Source: Trichostrongylus colubriformis
Taxonomy: Eukaryota; Nematoda; Chromadorea; Rhabditida; Trichostrongylidae
Assembly (NCBI GenBank): GCA_963978905.1
Contig: OZ022257.1
Coordinates: 21,411,774-21,475,773, forward strand
DNA length: 64,000 bases
Direction: 5' to 3'
This document shows, piece by piece, positions 61,701-63,430 of this stretch. How positions within the stretch are numbered: the first letter of the stretch is position 1; each line of letters opens with the position of its first letter. The notes below the pieces were generated by a model that saw only the letters and a program-made list of their open reading frames with translations, was not told the origin of the DNA and did no database searches. The translations under genes were made by a program, and so were the position numbers.

Positions 61701-62465
61701 CCAGTTCAAAATGGAAATGGTATATATTAGCGAGGTTGGAAGTCAAGGAGCGCTGAGCCTTAAAAATTTTTGCGGGTATAAACATTTCTCAATGTTGTCT
61801 ACACCACAGCAGTGCCTGGCATGGTCCATATCCGCGTGTTACGGATGGTTTTCAAAAGTAACTGGAGGCCTACATCAAGCGTATCGAAAAGAGATCCGAA
61901 GGGTGTTTTTGAGTATTGTGTCCTGTGGTGAATGAAAGGTAATGATAACTGGTGCCCGCTGCTGAATTGAGACCCTCCCTCTTTCTCCCATATTCTAATC
62001 CATCAGAAGTTAGGTTATCAAGAAGCTGCGATACTAGTGGAAGGACCGGGAAGCAACCTTCACTTTTATGACGCATCGCTCTTCACTACAAAAAACTCCT
62101 GAATAAAGAGCTGTTTTGAGTCTTTTGGAATAAATTTTGGAAGTCTCACATTGCCTTATACACATTCAGATCAACATGAGGCTTCGGGACAAGACAATGC
62201 TTAAGTTAAACGAACTACAGTTAAATTTATTCTACTTTCCGCTCTTATACACAGTACGTATCAGCCATTGCAGAGTTCCCAATAACCCTCGCTTTCCTCC
62301 ACGTAGCACTCGACTTCATCATGATGTCTAAACCAACAAACGTTGTTCAGGTTTCTAGTAGACATGCAATCCGTGATACCTTTTATTCTTGCTTTGTCGT
62401 ACCTTTTCACAATTGCAATTTTGGTGGAAAATATCGTCTATGAGAAGGAACACGGTCTCACTGAG
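10677..62465 (+). CDS. ABCA-type (ABCA1/CED-7-like) transporter, N-terminal half, 15 exons
   Basis: Full-size ABC transporters of the ABCA class move lipids across membranes. Residue 1-19 leader has RKNFIIKKRRW (cf. the LLWKN start of ABCA proteins). Membrane helix 1 is near residues 24-42. A large extracellular loop covers about 50-480, with several N-glycosylation sequons and landmarks in the ABCA order: LICGG, GKILYAPNVDVVREVISK, ELAVI, VVIAGIVFEDVS, VKYKI, GPRDWDDSYYSYGFLWIQ, DIIERSIISVMTG. The second helix block (about 490-512) ends in IVYEKEHGLTE. Exon phases agree at all 14 joins and the total is 1566 nt with no stop. The second half, with both nucleotide-binding domains, would lie right of 64000. 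Introns are 50 nt to 9.9 kb and full of transposons. Order and phase make the gene convincing from exon 6 on; exons 3-5 are less certain. It could be CED-7 or an ABT paralogue; I cannot say which. Confidence 0.85.
11448..12447. mobile_element. DNA element with about 120-bp terminal inverted repeats, 1.0 kb
   Basis: The left end (GAAGAACTTAAAGGGTAAAA to TCTTCATGCC, about 11448-11572) and the right end (about 12322-12447) are near-perfect inverse copies, sharing GACATTGCTCTCCCCAGTG and GGCTTTCGTACTGGAGCAT. The interior has a 105-codon frame (11588-11905) without known domains and a nested MITE. The target duplication is not clear. Superfamily unknown; lies in intron 1. Confidence 0.75.
12025..12252. 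mobile_element. Nested MITE with 8-bp target duplication (hAT-like)
   Basis: The ends GGGTCAAATAAAGTCGG and CCGACTTTATTTGACC are inverted, and the repeats continue inward with GGGGGAGACGCAA. GAACAGTG is present directly on both sides (12017-12024 and 12253-12260). An 8-bp duplication is typical of hAT elements. It sits inside the long-TIR element, so it is the younger of the two. A run of 13 C lies next to its right end. Confidence 0.75.
12448..13629. other. Remainder of intron 1; no supported gene
   Basis: An 89-codon plus-strand frame (12773-13042) has a few spaced cysteines (CVKCDSSNHC) but no recognisable domain; the 140-codon minus frame opposite it is its shadow. Neither has splice or start context that I would defend. 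Confidence 0.4.
13630..13723 (+). CDS. ABCA-type gene exon 2 (membrane helix 1)
   Basis: Acceptor TGTATTCAG, donor CAA|GTAAGT. Reads LMEVLLPSVLVALFVFLKL, a hydrophobic helix aligned with the first helix of ABCA proteins, which sits just after the basic leader. Ends in phase 1. Confidence 0.8.
14451..14508 (+). CDS. ABCA-type gene exon 3 (tentative)
   Basis: Acceptor ATATTTTCAG, donor CACG|GTATGC. The only frame that takes phase 1 in reads ICAKRTSFYTKPHIKEHKAR and leaves phase 2, which is what exon 4 needs. The sequence is not itself conserved enough to identify, so support is splice sites and phase. Confidence 0.5.
14509..15020. other. Intron 3, first part; nothing recognised
   Basis: Frames at 14509-14660 are the run-on of exon 3. 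No repeat termini seen before the Helitron at 15021. Confidence 0.4.
15021..15470 (+). mobile_element. Non-autonomous Helitron, 450 bp
   Basis: Begins TCCCTACTAGTATATATAA after a host A at 15020 and ends GCCCAACTGG before a host T at 15471: the TC...CTRR ends and A|T site of a Helitron. Inside are two of the about 140-bp units seen in the 4764-5586 copy (GATAAGGGCTGATAAG). Unlike its relatives, it carries only the right arm of the 3' inverted-repeat module (GCATGCTTCCA through CCAACTGG). Confidence 0.75.
15471..17563. other. Rest of intron 3; minor repeat only
   Basis: About 2.1 kb with no gene supported. A 56- to 62-bp unit (GTGTTCACAAATCCAGTCCA) is repeated about 2.5 times at 16190-16295. 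The 119-codon frame at 17255-17614 ends over exon 4 in another frame and is not supported. Confidence 0.4.
16190..16295. repeat. Short tandem repeat, about 2.5 units
   Basis: TCCAGTCCATCG followed by GGTTCTTTCAACGTGTTCA occurs twice in tandem, with a third partial unit. Confidence 0.65.
17564..17682 (+). CDS. ABCA-type gene exon 4 (extracellular loop)
   Basis: Acceptor GCTTTCAG, donor CTGA|GTAGGT. Reads ILELLNAFSYLLDNDNMTLA and on to LSHLAYSFEDTL, with sequons at NMT and NLS, as expected of a luminal or extracellular loop. Phase 2 in, phase 1 out. Confidence 0.65.
18330..18620. mobile_element. Foldback / MITE-like palindromic region
   Basis: CTCAATTATATGATAT and its inverse ATATCATATAATTGAG flank a 14-bp loop near 18461-18508. 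Further out, AAAAGTCTCGAAAGG and its near-inverse (GAGACTTTTGAGAGG) lie on opposite sides. TATTTATTCAACTCAACAAATTC is also repeated directly at the left end. No target duplication established. Confidence 0.5.
18816..18928 (+). CDS. ABCA-type gene exon 5 (tentative limits)
   Basis: Acceptor AGTTGCAG, donor GGC|GTACTG. Reads QLSVRDFHDIFKSFEVHF then RVIEEIAHISQTTCG. Phase 1 in and phase 0 out agree with exons 4 and 6. The frame stays open to 18981, so a later donor is possible; the acceptor is also not a strong one. Confidence 0.5.
19579..19722 (+). pseudogene. Tc1/Tc3-type transposase N-terminus, fragment
   Basis: Starts MPRGRDL and continues CAERRRVVERSASGVGADKA, the first DNA-binding helix region of Tc3-like and related transposases, then SRTVVKNGN after a small frame disturbance. 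The rest of the enzyme and the terminal repeats are not seen nearby. Confidence 0.5.
19723..20174. other. Intron 5, nothing recognised before the Helitron array
   Basis: AT-rich sequence, no frame or repeat termini that I can support. Confidence 0.4.
20405..22860 (+). repeat. About 147-bp tandem units rich in TGATAA
   Basis: Two runs of about seven units each (phase marker GTTGATCC near 20405, 20550, 20695, 20842, 20985, 21132, 21272; and 21888, 22036, 22184, 22328, 22475, 22617, 22755). A typical unit reads CTGATAACGGTTGATAAG then ATTCGATAAGGAGCG, giving two or three GATAA cores per unit. Units differ by about 10-20 percent; 22036 and 22184 are nearly identical. Confidence 0.8.
23478..23743 (+). 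repeat. Helitron 3' module with 45-bp inverted ends
   Basis: Begins CCAGTTGGCTGGCGCACACT and ends with its inverse. Equivalent modules lie at 4764-5003 and 37890-38152, and half-modules at 15430-15470 and about 50186-50216. In each case the outer end is the CTRR 3' end of the Helitron. Confidence 0.7.
24206..24406 (+). other. Possible exon or gene fragment, 67 codons, unknown
   Basis: Open frame between acceptor CTCCCAACAG and a GTGTGT donor, phase 0 on both sides, reading NADYNCENQKCYEQLRTELG and ICLSHLIGEALCQQHG. The cysteine pattern looks protein-like, and phase 0 would let it sit between exons 5 and 6 of the ABCA gene, but it has no clear match to that family. It may be a relic of another gene. 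Confidence 0.25.
24610..25050 (-). repeat. Distant relative of the long-TIR element body
   Basis: CCTGAACACGGAAATCGCACT (minus/plus context near 24970) and nearby phrases echo 2200-2230 and 6730-6760 of the TIR element. Divergent, without recognisable ends. Confidence 0.3.
25830..28500 (+). mobile_element. Dead RTE-clade non-LTR retrotransposon
   Basis: Landmarks of an endonuclease plus reverse transcriptase are in order across shifting frames: LSFQETPWKG (about 25845), FYNGEGTEWNGVAIAVA (25915), LSLDDAIRSVPEGDYC and MNAYV (26105-26180, the DMNAH region), RNAEGERM (26230), EEVRNVLGIMKGMVAGLDGI (27080-27150, RT start), YLAFFDFEEAIDRLP (27490), YLGKDIAEDGT (27945) and a C-terminal CYGHVLRRSADNPIKKA to WRDVIKADL (28325-28460). 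Many stops and small indels break it. The CYGHVLRR tail and the endonuclease type are characteristic of RTE elements abundant in strongylids. It carries no intact frame longer than about 120 codons. Confidence 0.85.
28501..29479. other. Rest of intron 5; one MITE, otherwise nothing
   Basis: Contains a short direct repeat (CTCATGATACAA twice near 28632-28655) and the MITE at 28785-28965. The 84-codon minus frame at 29140-29394 is unrecognised. Confidence 0.4.
28785..28965. mobile_element. Small MITE, inverted ends near GGCCGCGTTCATACTCAGCG
   Basis: The left end AGGTCGTACTCAGCGGTGCC and the reversed right end share ACTCAGCG, a GGCAGG/GACAGGG block and GTGGCTG. About 180 bp, C-rich interior, no coding sequence. 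Confidence 0.5.
29480..29551 (+). CDS. ABCA-type gene exon 6 (extracellular loop)
   Basis: Acceptor AGTTTTAG, donor CAT|GTACGT, 24 codons, phase 0-0. Reads TDCIVNSNSSMERINASFLE with sequons at NSS and NAS. Confidence 0.75.
29611..29685 (+). CDS. ABCA-type gene exon 7 (extracellular loop)
   Basis: Acceptor TTATTTTTCAG, donor AAT|GTAAGA, 25 codons, phase 0-0. Reads TEQLNLRTELLTKVSSISET. The intron before it is only 59 nt, the sole compact intron besides the 51-nt one after exon 12. Confidence 0.8.
30077..30355. mobile_element. Foldback element, about 125-bp arms and 30-bp loop
   Basis: Arms 30077-30203 and 30234-30355 are inverse copies (GTTTAGCTGTCGATAGGCATGA and its complement next to the loop, ATCCATTCATTGAGCATCTA at the outside). 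They differ by some point changes and small gaps, so the palindrome is old enough to have diverged. Confidence 0.75.
30517..30588 (-). tRNA. Degenerate tRNA-like sequence (72 nt)
   Basis: The minus strand has a perfect A-box (TAGTGTAATGG) and B-box (GGTTCGAGTCC). The D stem (GTGT/GCAC), four pairs of an anticodon stem, and a T stem with one mismatch can be drawn. The anticodon loop would be CCAGAAA, lacking the usual U33. Only the inner four pairs of the acceptor stem form. It is therefore a tRNA pseudogene or the head of a tRNA-derived element, not a working tRNA. Confidence 0.45.
30598..31107. mobile_element. TIR element carrying an apparent captured exon
   Basis: The left end GGGTGGGATTG...GTCGAATTTTCGCG and the right end, reversed (GGGTGGGGACCGGTCGAATTTTCGCG), match, and similarity continues through TTGCACCTATTTTCA (30694-30708 and its inverse near 30984-30998). 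About 500 bp. Between the inner ends lies a two-exon frame on the minus strand (see 30701-31000). Lies in intron 7. Confidence 0.55.
30701..31000 (-). pseudogene. Possible captured gene fragment, two exons
   Basis: On the minus strand one frame reads LAFVLMLSERTEILK to a donor at 30925 (AAG|GTAATC). After an acceptor (TTCTTTAG at 30867) it continues in phase: ALAVDGTYQDITAINNRLKC, then SSGGYAYISFEGRWRAYIAV, to a second donor GTGCAA at 30700. The second part looks like a secreted or extracellular protein segment but I do not recognise the family. Confidence 0.4.
31108..31952. other. Intron 7: Helitron-tail scrap and a dispersed repeat
   Basis: 31225-31360 (CTAGACTATGTGAAATACC, GATAACATGCATATGGATCTG) is related to the unique tail of the Helitron arrays (compare 23280-23350). 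The rest belongs partly to the repeat at 31590-31850. Confidence 0.4.
31590..31850 (+). repeat. Dispersed repeat, inverse copy at 34440-34620
   Basis: CTCAGCAAAAATGTGC, TTCTCTTTCTCGCC, GAGAATGTGCATATATGCA and AGCTTTTTCTGCTCCAC occur in the same order, inverted, at 34620-34440. No coding or clear ends. Confidence 0.6.
31953..32838 (-). mobile_element. Mariner element, 886 bp, internally deleted
   Basis: TA-flanked ends TTAAATTGATTCATAATAAA and, reversed, TTAGGTTGATTCATAACAAA. The minus strand begins with the helix-turn-helix segment PSRDHIRNVILF (about 32670-32640) and ends with PQPPYSPDLVPSDFHLF (about 32260-32210), which holds the third catalytic Asp. A full mariner is about 1.3 kb; here the middle, including the first catalytic Asp, is missing and the frames are shifted. 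Same subfamily as 1-602. Confidence 0.85.
33060..34130 (-). mobile_element. Second mariner relic, different family
   Basis: In order on the minus strand: LFDTHLLFPYNHELKPQKLL, then SGSPVQFDEERLNQLLHENA and ITRRLADQLICDLKTVE (33950-33770, second DNA-binding helix), much later EVIPHPSYSPDLTLS (about 33290-33250), then GIEKLVEGPKEVVLNNGEYI (about 33210-33140). Stops and frameshifts throughout; terminal repeats not found. Confidence 0.65.
34440..34620 (-). repeat. Inverse copy of the repeat at 31590-31850
   Basis: Shares TTCTCTTCCTCGCCCACC and AGCTTTTTCTGCTCCAC on the minus strand with the plus-strand copy. Lies just left of the Helitron array. Confidence 0.6.
34900..37260 (+). repeat. TGATAA-rich tandem units of array 2
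   Basis: Same unit type as at 20405-22860: CATTGATAACGGTTGATAAG, then GATCCGATAAGGGGCG, recurring about every 147-155 bp in the longer copies and in the last three units 36950-37260. Confidence 0.75.
37890..38152 (+). repeat. Helitron 3' module, array 2
   Basis: CCAGCTGCCCGGCGCACACT at the left and its near-inverse at the right, with a 170-bp middle 75-80 percent like that of 23478-23743 (GACGTGCAAAATGG, TCCATACACAACT). Confidence 0.65.
38290..38720 (+). mobile_element. Penelope-like 3' fragment, single copy
   Basis: The plus strand reads CWKALCALHKHAKDPKLSN then NECMAITTEF, the same endonuclease tail as at 3165-4062, followed by the same 3' untranslated sequence (TTTCCATACTCGG-like, AGAAGCGGAGTGG) but without a good hammerhead core. 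Truncated at both ends. Confidence 0.5.
38721..39402. other. End of intron 7; short duplication only
   Basis: A segment of about 75 bp with CGCGACTCGCACATCATTGTAC is present twice (about 39195-39245 and 39255-39325). Otherwise nothing recognised. Confidence 0.4.
39403..39529 (+). CDS. ABCA-type gene exon 8 (extracellular loop)
   Basis: Acceptor ATAAATTCAG, donor CCAG|GTAGAA. Reads RNDSLSLIRFLSYLICGGEL and on to PTWKDAAFPRKTGTACP. The ICG position matches the conserved CG in the ABCA1 loop about 60 residues before the GKILY motif. Phase 0 in, phase 1 out. Confidence 0.75.
39620..40060. repeat. About 400-bp direct repeat, copy 1
   Basis: Shares with copy 2 (40965-41375) AAGGCACCA, CTGAGATCTG, CCTTCTACTTCAGA, GTGGAGGGGCGGGACA and TTTATGTCGTTCTT in order. 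Family unknown; AT-rich 3' end. Confidence 0.7.
40061..40964. other. Unassigned DNA between two direct repeats
   Basis: Frames on both strands (40220-40447, 40294-40656 and the minus strand around 40483-40708) overlap one another and match nothing I know. Could be the unique middle of an element bounded by the two 400-bp repeats. Confidence 0.35.
40965..41375. repeat. About 400-bp direct repeat, copy 2
   Basis: About 80 percent like copy 1, same orientation. Confidence 0.7.
41473..45011 (-). mobile_element. Dead CR1/L2-type non-LTR retrotransposon
   Basis: ORF1 begins at 45011 (minus): a coiled-coil of about 60 residues around RRELMDVIKRSDRIFEENRK, then RSIVTSGVPES and PRFLEVVLPTSGFQKEAIE, an RNA-binding ORF1-type domain. 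ORF2 follows in broken frames: endonuclease (GGGVVMFPKN at about 44030, NEHCVSTFF and GNSDHDALDF at 43780-43600), then RT (NYRLVSITSIFVKAFEKILR at about 42960-42900, VIYFDFS, LSPLLFLVYT, CQMYADDIKIYV at about 42490-42450), then a C-terminal domain to about 41640. The 3' tail is AATAAATGAAAATAAATAAA-like near 41475, with no poly(A). Many frameshifts and stops. It lies antisense in intron 8. Confidence 0.85.
44351..45011 (-). pseudogene. ORF1 of the CR1/L2-type element
   Basis: 168 codons remain open (45011-44505), and the sequence carries on in the next frame to 44351. Start ATG at 45011 is the first in frame. Coiled-coil followed by the SGVPES motif is usual for ORF1 proteins that bind element RNA as trimers. 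One frameshift near 44510 breaks it. Confidence 0.7.
45012..45463. other. Probable 5' UTR of the retrotransposon, then spacer
   Basis: No coding signal. The retrotransposon's own promoter-bearing 5' UTR would be expected here; its boundary is not visible. Confidence 0.3.
45464..46303 (+). mobile_element. Mariner element, 840 bp, internally deleted, third Asp lost
   Basis: TA-flanked ends TTAGGTTGTCCCAAAAGTCTT and its inverse (AAGACTTTTGGGAGAACCTAA). The plus strand reads TLLHDDARSHFA in one frame (second catalytic Asp, about 45910-45945), then PHPPYSPDIAPSGYHL in another (about 46001-46048). Where active mariners have SDY the copy has SGY, so the third catalytic Asp is Gly. The N-terminal DNA-binding part is missing. 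The 255-codon frame 45328-46095 is not a gene but runs through this wreck in a wrong frame. Confidence 0.85.
46387..46511 (+). CDS. ABCA-type gene exon 9 (GKILY motif)
   Basis: Reads CTSASNNHESRLGILEAML then ENGKILYAPNVDVVREVISK, a hallmark of ABCA extracellular loops (ABCA1 has GKILYTPDTPATRQVM here). Donor AAA|GTAAAT. An alternative acceptor at 46365 (CTTCAG) in the same phase would add seven residues. Phase 1 in, phase 0 out. It begins only 83 bp after the mariner. Confidence 0.85.
46616..46717 (+). CDS. ABCA-type gene exon 10
   Basis: Acceptor GATCTTTTAG, donor TTG|GTGGGT, 34 codons, phase 0-0. Reads ATESLASLSKLKELAVIVSR, continuing the ABCA1-like block (ABCA1: NKTFQELAVF). Confidence 0.85.
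46718..47567. other. Intron 10; nothing recognised
   Basis: 850 bp, no transposon ends or coding frames that I can support. Confidence 0.4.
47568..47727 (+). CDS. ABCA-type gene exon 11
   Basis: Acceptor TTTCTTTCCAG, donor GAGAG|GTGAAC. Reads REMLVEMLIERARLRFLIHF then ISQWARCPNCVRVPKFEH; the cysteine and LxxFE positions line up with the ABCA1 loop just before its AGIVF motif (FMECVNLNKLEP). Phase 0 in, phase 1 out. Confidence 0.7.
49440..50030 (+). repeat. Helitron-like 5' end with two about 285-bp units
   Basis: A GTATACTATAGAACGCTTAG start followed by GTCCCTCCGTCCCTC and AAATTAGG mimics the 5' layout of the other Helitrons here. Then GACCTGTGAAGATGGG to GGCACAGTTGGCGAAGC occurs twice. A reversed relative is at 52930-53250. 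Confidence 0.5.
50186..50216 (+). repeat. Helitron 3' end scrap
   Basis: GCGCGCAGTAGTGTGCGCC then AGCCCTGG before T: the 3' terminus of the family defined at 4764-5586. It may close the 49440-50030 element, giving a Helitron of about 770 bp. Confidence 0.55.
50400..50462 (+). CDS. ABCA-type gene exon 12
   Basis: Acceptor TGCTTCAG, donor GCTG|GTGAAT. Reads GFDNESALEQFALENPTVVI plus A, the stretch before the AGIVF motif. Phase 1-1. Followed by a 51-nt intron. Confidence 0.85.
50514..50695 (+). CDS. ABCA-type gene exon 13 (AGIVF, VKYKI, GPRD)
   Basis: Acceptor ATTTGTAG, donor CAG|GTGCAT. Reads GIVFEDVSRETTALSRVVKY, KIRQIPAFTPTT, then FNGPRDWDDSYYSYGFLWIQ, three well-known ABCA loop motifs in order (ABCA1: AGIVFTGI, VKYKIRMD, DPGPR and GGFAYLQD). 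Phase 1 in, phase 0 out. The strongest single exon of the gene. Confidence 0.92.
51431..51937. mobile_element. Tc1-type MITE, 507 bp, at a TA site
   Basis: CAGTAGCGCTCAAAAGTCTT at the left and its inverse at the right, with TA on both sides. The interior contains a frame resembling GNGFLYKNKTSRPQRTL, also present in 57098-58281; this may be a transposase remnant but is too short to place. Lies in intron 13. Confidence 0.8.
52258..52380. mobile_element. Short hairpin MITE
   Basis: GGCACCTC, ACAAAAACGAT and ATTTCGATC on the left pair with their inverses on the right around an 8-nt loop, and CACTTCATCACTCATTC continues the outer arm. About 123 bp. Confidence 0.65.
52381..53501. other. Intron 13, rest; reversed Helitron-like repeat
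   Basis: 52930-53250 is the reverse of the repeat at 49440-50030 (CACCCTGGGCGAAGCGTACC, AGACGGAGGATGGAGGGA). GGTTGTTTTTCATGTAATGTTC is duplicated at 53130-53175. No gene supported. Confidence 0.45.
53502..53605 (+). CDS. ABCA-type gene exon 14
   Basis: Reads DIIERSIISVMTGMSVVEPG then GMQEMDYACFKYDR, equal to the ABCA1 stretch DVVEQAIIRVLTG ... MQQMPYPCYVDD just before the second helix. Donor GATAG|GTGAGT is excellent. The acceptor, AATTTGAG, has a poor pyrimidine tract. Phase 0 in, phase 2 out. Confidence 0.85.
53606..54971. other. Intron 14, first part; hairpin repeat
   Basis: AGCCCGGCTTTGCCGGGCT at 54389-54407 is a perfect hairpin, next to GACAGACAGACACACC: a 3' or 5' end of some rolling-circle or MITE element. 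A run of 14 C is at 54086-54099. A scrap of the Helitron 3' module (GGTCGGCGCACACTGAGC) is at 54533. No gene seen. Confidence 0.4.
54972..56536 (+). mobile_element. Tc1-family transposon, 1565 bp, complete ends
   Basis: TA-flanked inverted ends (CAGTAGCGGCCAAAAGTTTG) with a further inverted block CAACCGAGTTGTCTCAAATT at about 55 bp from each end. The full length and ends are kept, so it moved fairly recently, but the transposase is broken (see 55264-56286). Confidence 0.9.
55264..56286 (+). pseudogene. Tc1-like DD34E transposase, frameshifted
   Basis: Reads in order: MGSLKEVALAVQEAIVRAIK (first helix-turn-helix), GRPRKTTPRDD (AT-hook-like GRPR), LSVSQSTVQRRLRAGGLFGR (second helix-turn-helix), LSFARQHHAWTREEWGKVLF followed by SYESKF where Tc1 enzymes have SDESKF (first Asp changed to Tyr), GGGNVMVWGCF, ISQHDNDPRHGS (second Asp present), WPIQSPNLNPIKHLWEELQR (SPDLNPIE usually; the catalytic Glu is Lys here). 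At least two of three catalytic residues are changed and there are two or three frameshifts plus one in-frame stop near 55809. Enzyme is dead. Confidence 0.88.
56961..57970 (+). repeat. Tandem array of about 338-bp units: flank plus MITE end
   Basis: Three units, at about 56961, 57296 and 57634, each hold 135 bp of the host element (TTAAGATCGGTTCAG to AGTAGGTGCTTATA) and the first about 200 bp of the Tc1 MITE. MITE starts are at 57098, 57433 and 57771 (spacing 335 and 338). Units 2 and 3 are almost identical. Only the last runs on to a full MITE. Confidence 0.85.
57771..58281. mobile_element. Tc1-type MITE, full copy (511 bp) of the 51431 family
   Basis: CAGTAGCGCTCAAAAGTCTT at the left and its inverse (GACTATTGAGCACTACTG) at the right, TA on both sides. 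90 percent or more like 51431-51937. Confidence 0.85.
58461..60158 (-). mobile_element. Helitron, reversed, interrupted by a mariner at its 5' end
   Basis: Reversed copy of the array family: unique tail at 58500-58680 (GGTCGATACATCGG, CAGACGCTTTC), TTATCA-type units at 58800-59120, leader (GCTGCGACGCGAGATATGAA) at 59190, and 5' end split as GGATTATA / TATAGTAGGA by the mariner at 59253-60142. Removing the mariner and one TA restores the exact 5' end seen at 5567-5582. No 3' module found on its left side. Confidence 0.7.
59253..60142 (+). mobile_element. Mariner element, 890 bp, in a Helitron end
   Basis: TA-flanked ends TTAGGTTGGTGAAAAAGTCC and its inverse. Reads YRDESWVFYANHSGKAQWLL (first Asp), then in a shifted frame VYFLHDGARPHAARMSREKL (second Asp), a stop, then PHPPHSPDLAPSDYHPF (third Asp) to DLPKKWQSVIDAEGDYFVI. 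The DNA-binding N-terminus is deleted (the full element would be about 1.3 kb). All three catalytic Asp are still visible, though in different frames. Confidence 0.9.
60159..60689 (-). mobile_element. Helitron-like element, 5' TCCTTCTATATATAA family
   Basis: Reversed, it begins TCCTTCTATATATAAACC, then GTCGGTATGTCGGT blocks, and it matches 56760-58460 minus the MITE. It keeps the uninterrupted site GTGTTTATATAAGTAGGAG where the MITE entered the other copy. Abuts the previous Helitron directly. Confidence 0.6.
60690..61714. mobile_element. DNA element with repeat-rich inverted ends, 1.0 kb
   Basis: The ends CCACTTTGAACTAGACACTT and, reversed, CCATTTTGAACTGGACACTT are inverted repeats. Subterminal copies of TCAAACCACC..GGACATTTTT and GACGTTTTTCAA recur three or more times at each end, as transposase-binding repeats would. 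A 129-codon frame inside (60840-61229) reads RRTTLAQKEILVKLMKPLMS and is unrecognised. Superfamily unknown. Confidence 0.65.
60840..61229 (+). CDS. Hypothetical 129-codon frame within the TIR element
   Basis: Open from ATG to TGA, basic, no membrane helices, contains EQKKSSISGERRRYRRTTLA. It may be a fragment of an element protein or chance. No similarity that I recognise; length well below any transposase. Confidence 0.25.
   Translation: MSISECSDEKRIIQNTCVKWQYPSINSRFSKELPRQAREILTWRLDYRNPFSCDETAYCPVFFTSIHEQKKSSISGERRRYRRTTLAQKEILVKLMKPLMSLVLTRVRQGIIRAYRKEGAIVQRSCGGN
61715..62350. other. Intron 14, last part; nothing recognised
   Basis: About 635 bp without identifiable elements. Confidence 0.4.
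62351..62465 (+). CDS. ABCA-type gene exon 15 (second helix block)
   Basis: Acceptor CGTTGTTCAG, donor GAG|GTAACT. Reads FLVDMQSVIPFILALSYLFT then IAILVENIVYEKEHGLTE; the helix followed by a YEKE motif is diagnostic of ABCA proteins (ABCA1: [20 protein letters not shown]). Phase 2 in, phase 0 out. The next exon (MRIMG motif expected) is not found before 64000. Confidence 0.92.
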
Positions 62466-63430
62466 GTAACTTTTTGTTGTTGAGTCTTCGGAGTTACTTA
62501 TTTGAGAAAAAAGAACCGAGTTGTTGAGAGAATCGAAAAAAGCTCACGATTCTATGAAGAATATGTCAATCTATTGGAAGGTGCACCTTATGATAACCAG
62601 GGAGTCTTCTTCCCTATATGGGGTCAGACCAATTCTTCTTCAGTTATCCATGCTTCTGCAACACAAGGGTGGGACATTAAGGCTCTAGACCGCTTGAGGG
62701 AGCAGGAGACTTGCCACACTTTCCCTTTAGGTAGGAGACAGAAGACCGAATAAGTGATAACCACGTAGCAAAGAGGTGCCAAGCAATGGCAATAAAACAG
62801 CGTAAGGCAGAGAAGTCATTAGACAAGCAGGGGAACAGGCTATACCGCTGAATTTTTCGTGTTATCAAAAACCAAGGAATCGTCCGGTCTCCTACATATC
62901 TATTTGTAAACTTCTGTTATCAGACGAGGGTCATGGTGAGAAGGACCATCTTTCGAGCGTTTGCAAATTCTCTCGTTTTTCACATTAGCGTGAAATCAGC
63001 ATCTCTACTTCTTGAATAAGCGGATTAGTGCTCACAAGATTATCGCAATACCCCCCTCGGTTGTTCCTCTTTTTGTCCCTGTCCTTGTTGAATGTAGTAC
63101 TGTCGTGGTTTATACATACCTGTGTATTATATTTTGTTACACGTATTCATCAATAGTTGTGAAAGCTGTCAAATATATTTCAGTAGAATGAAAACAACTC
63201 TCTGATATATCTTTTGTAACATTCATCTAGATCTTGATTTTGCTGGAAGTTTTTTTACGAGGATAGCTCTATCCCTGGACGCAGGGAACCCACTTCCATT
63301 GCGTCGAAGCGCTTGATGCAAGCTTAAACAAGGGTCCTTCTGATGGATTGGTCCACCAACTTCGTGACGAAAATTGCAGTAGTAGATGGTATACGCATCG
63401 AAAGGGGTCCCGCATAATATTCCTGCGCTC
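62466..63430. other. Intron 15; nothing recognised
   Basis: Frames at 62502-62753 and on the minus strand do not match a known family. Confidence 0.4.
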
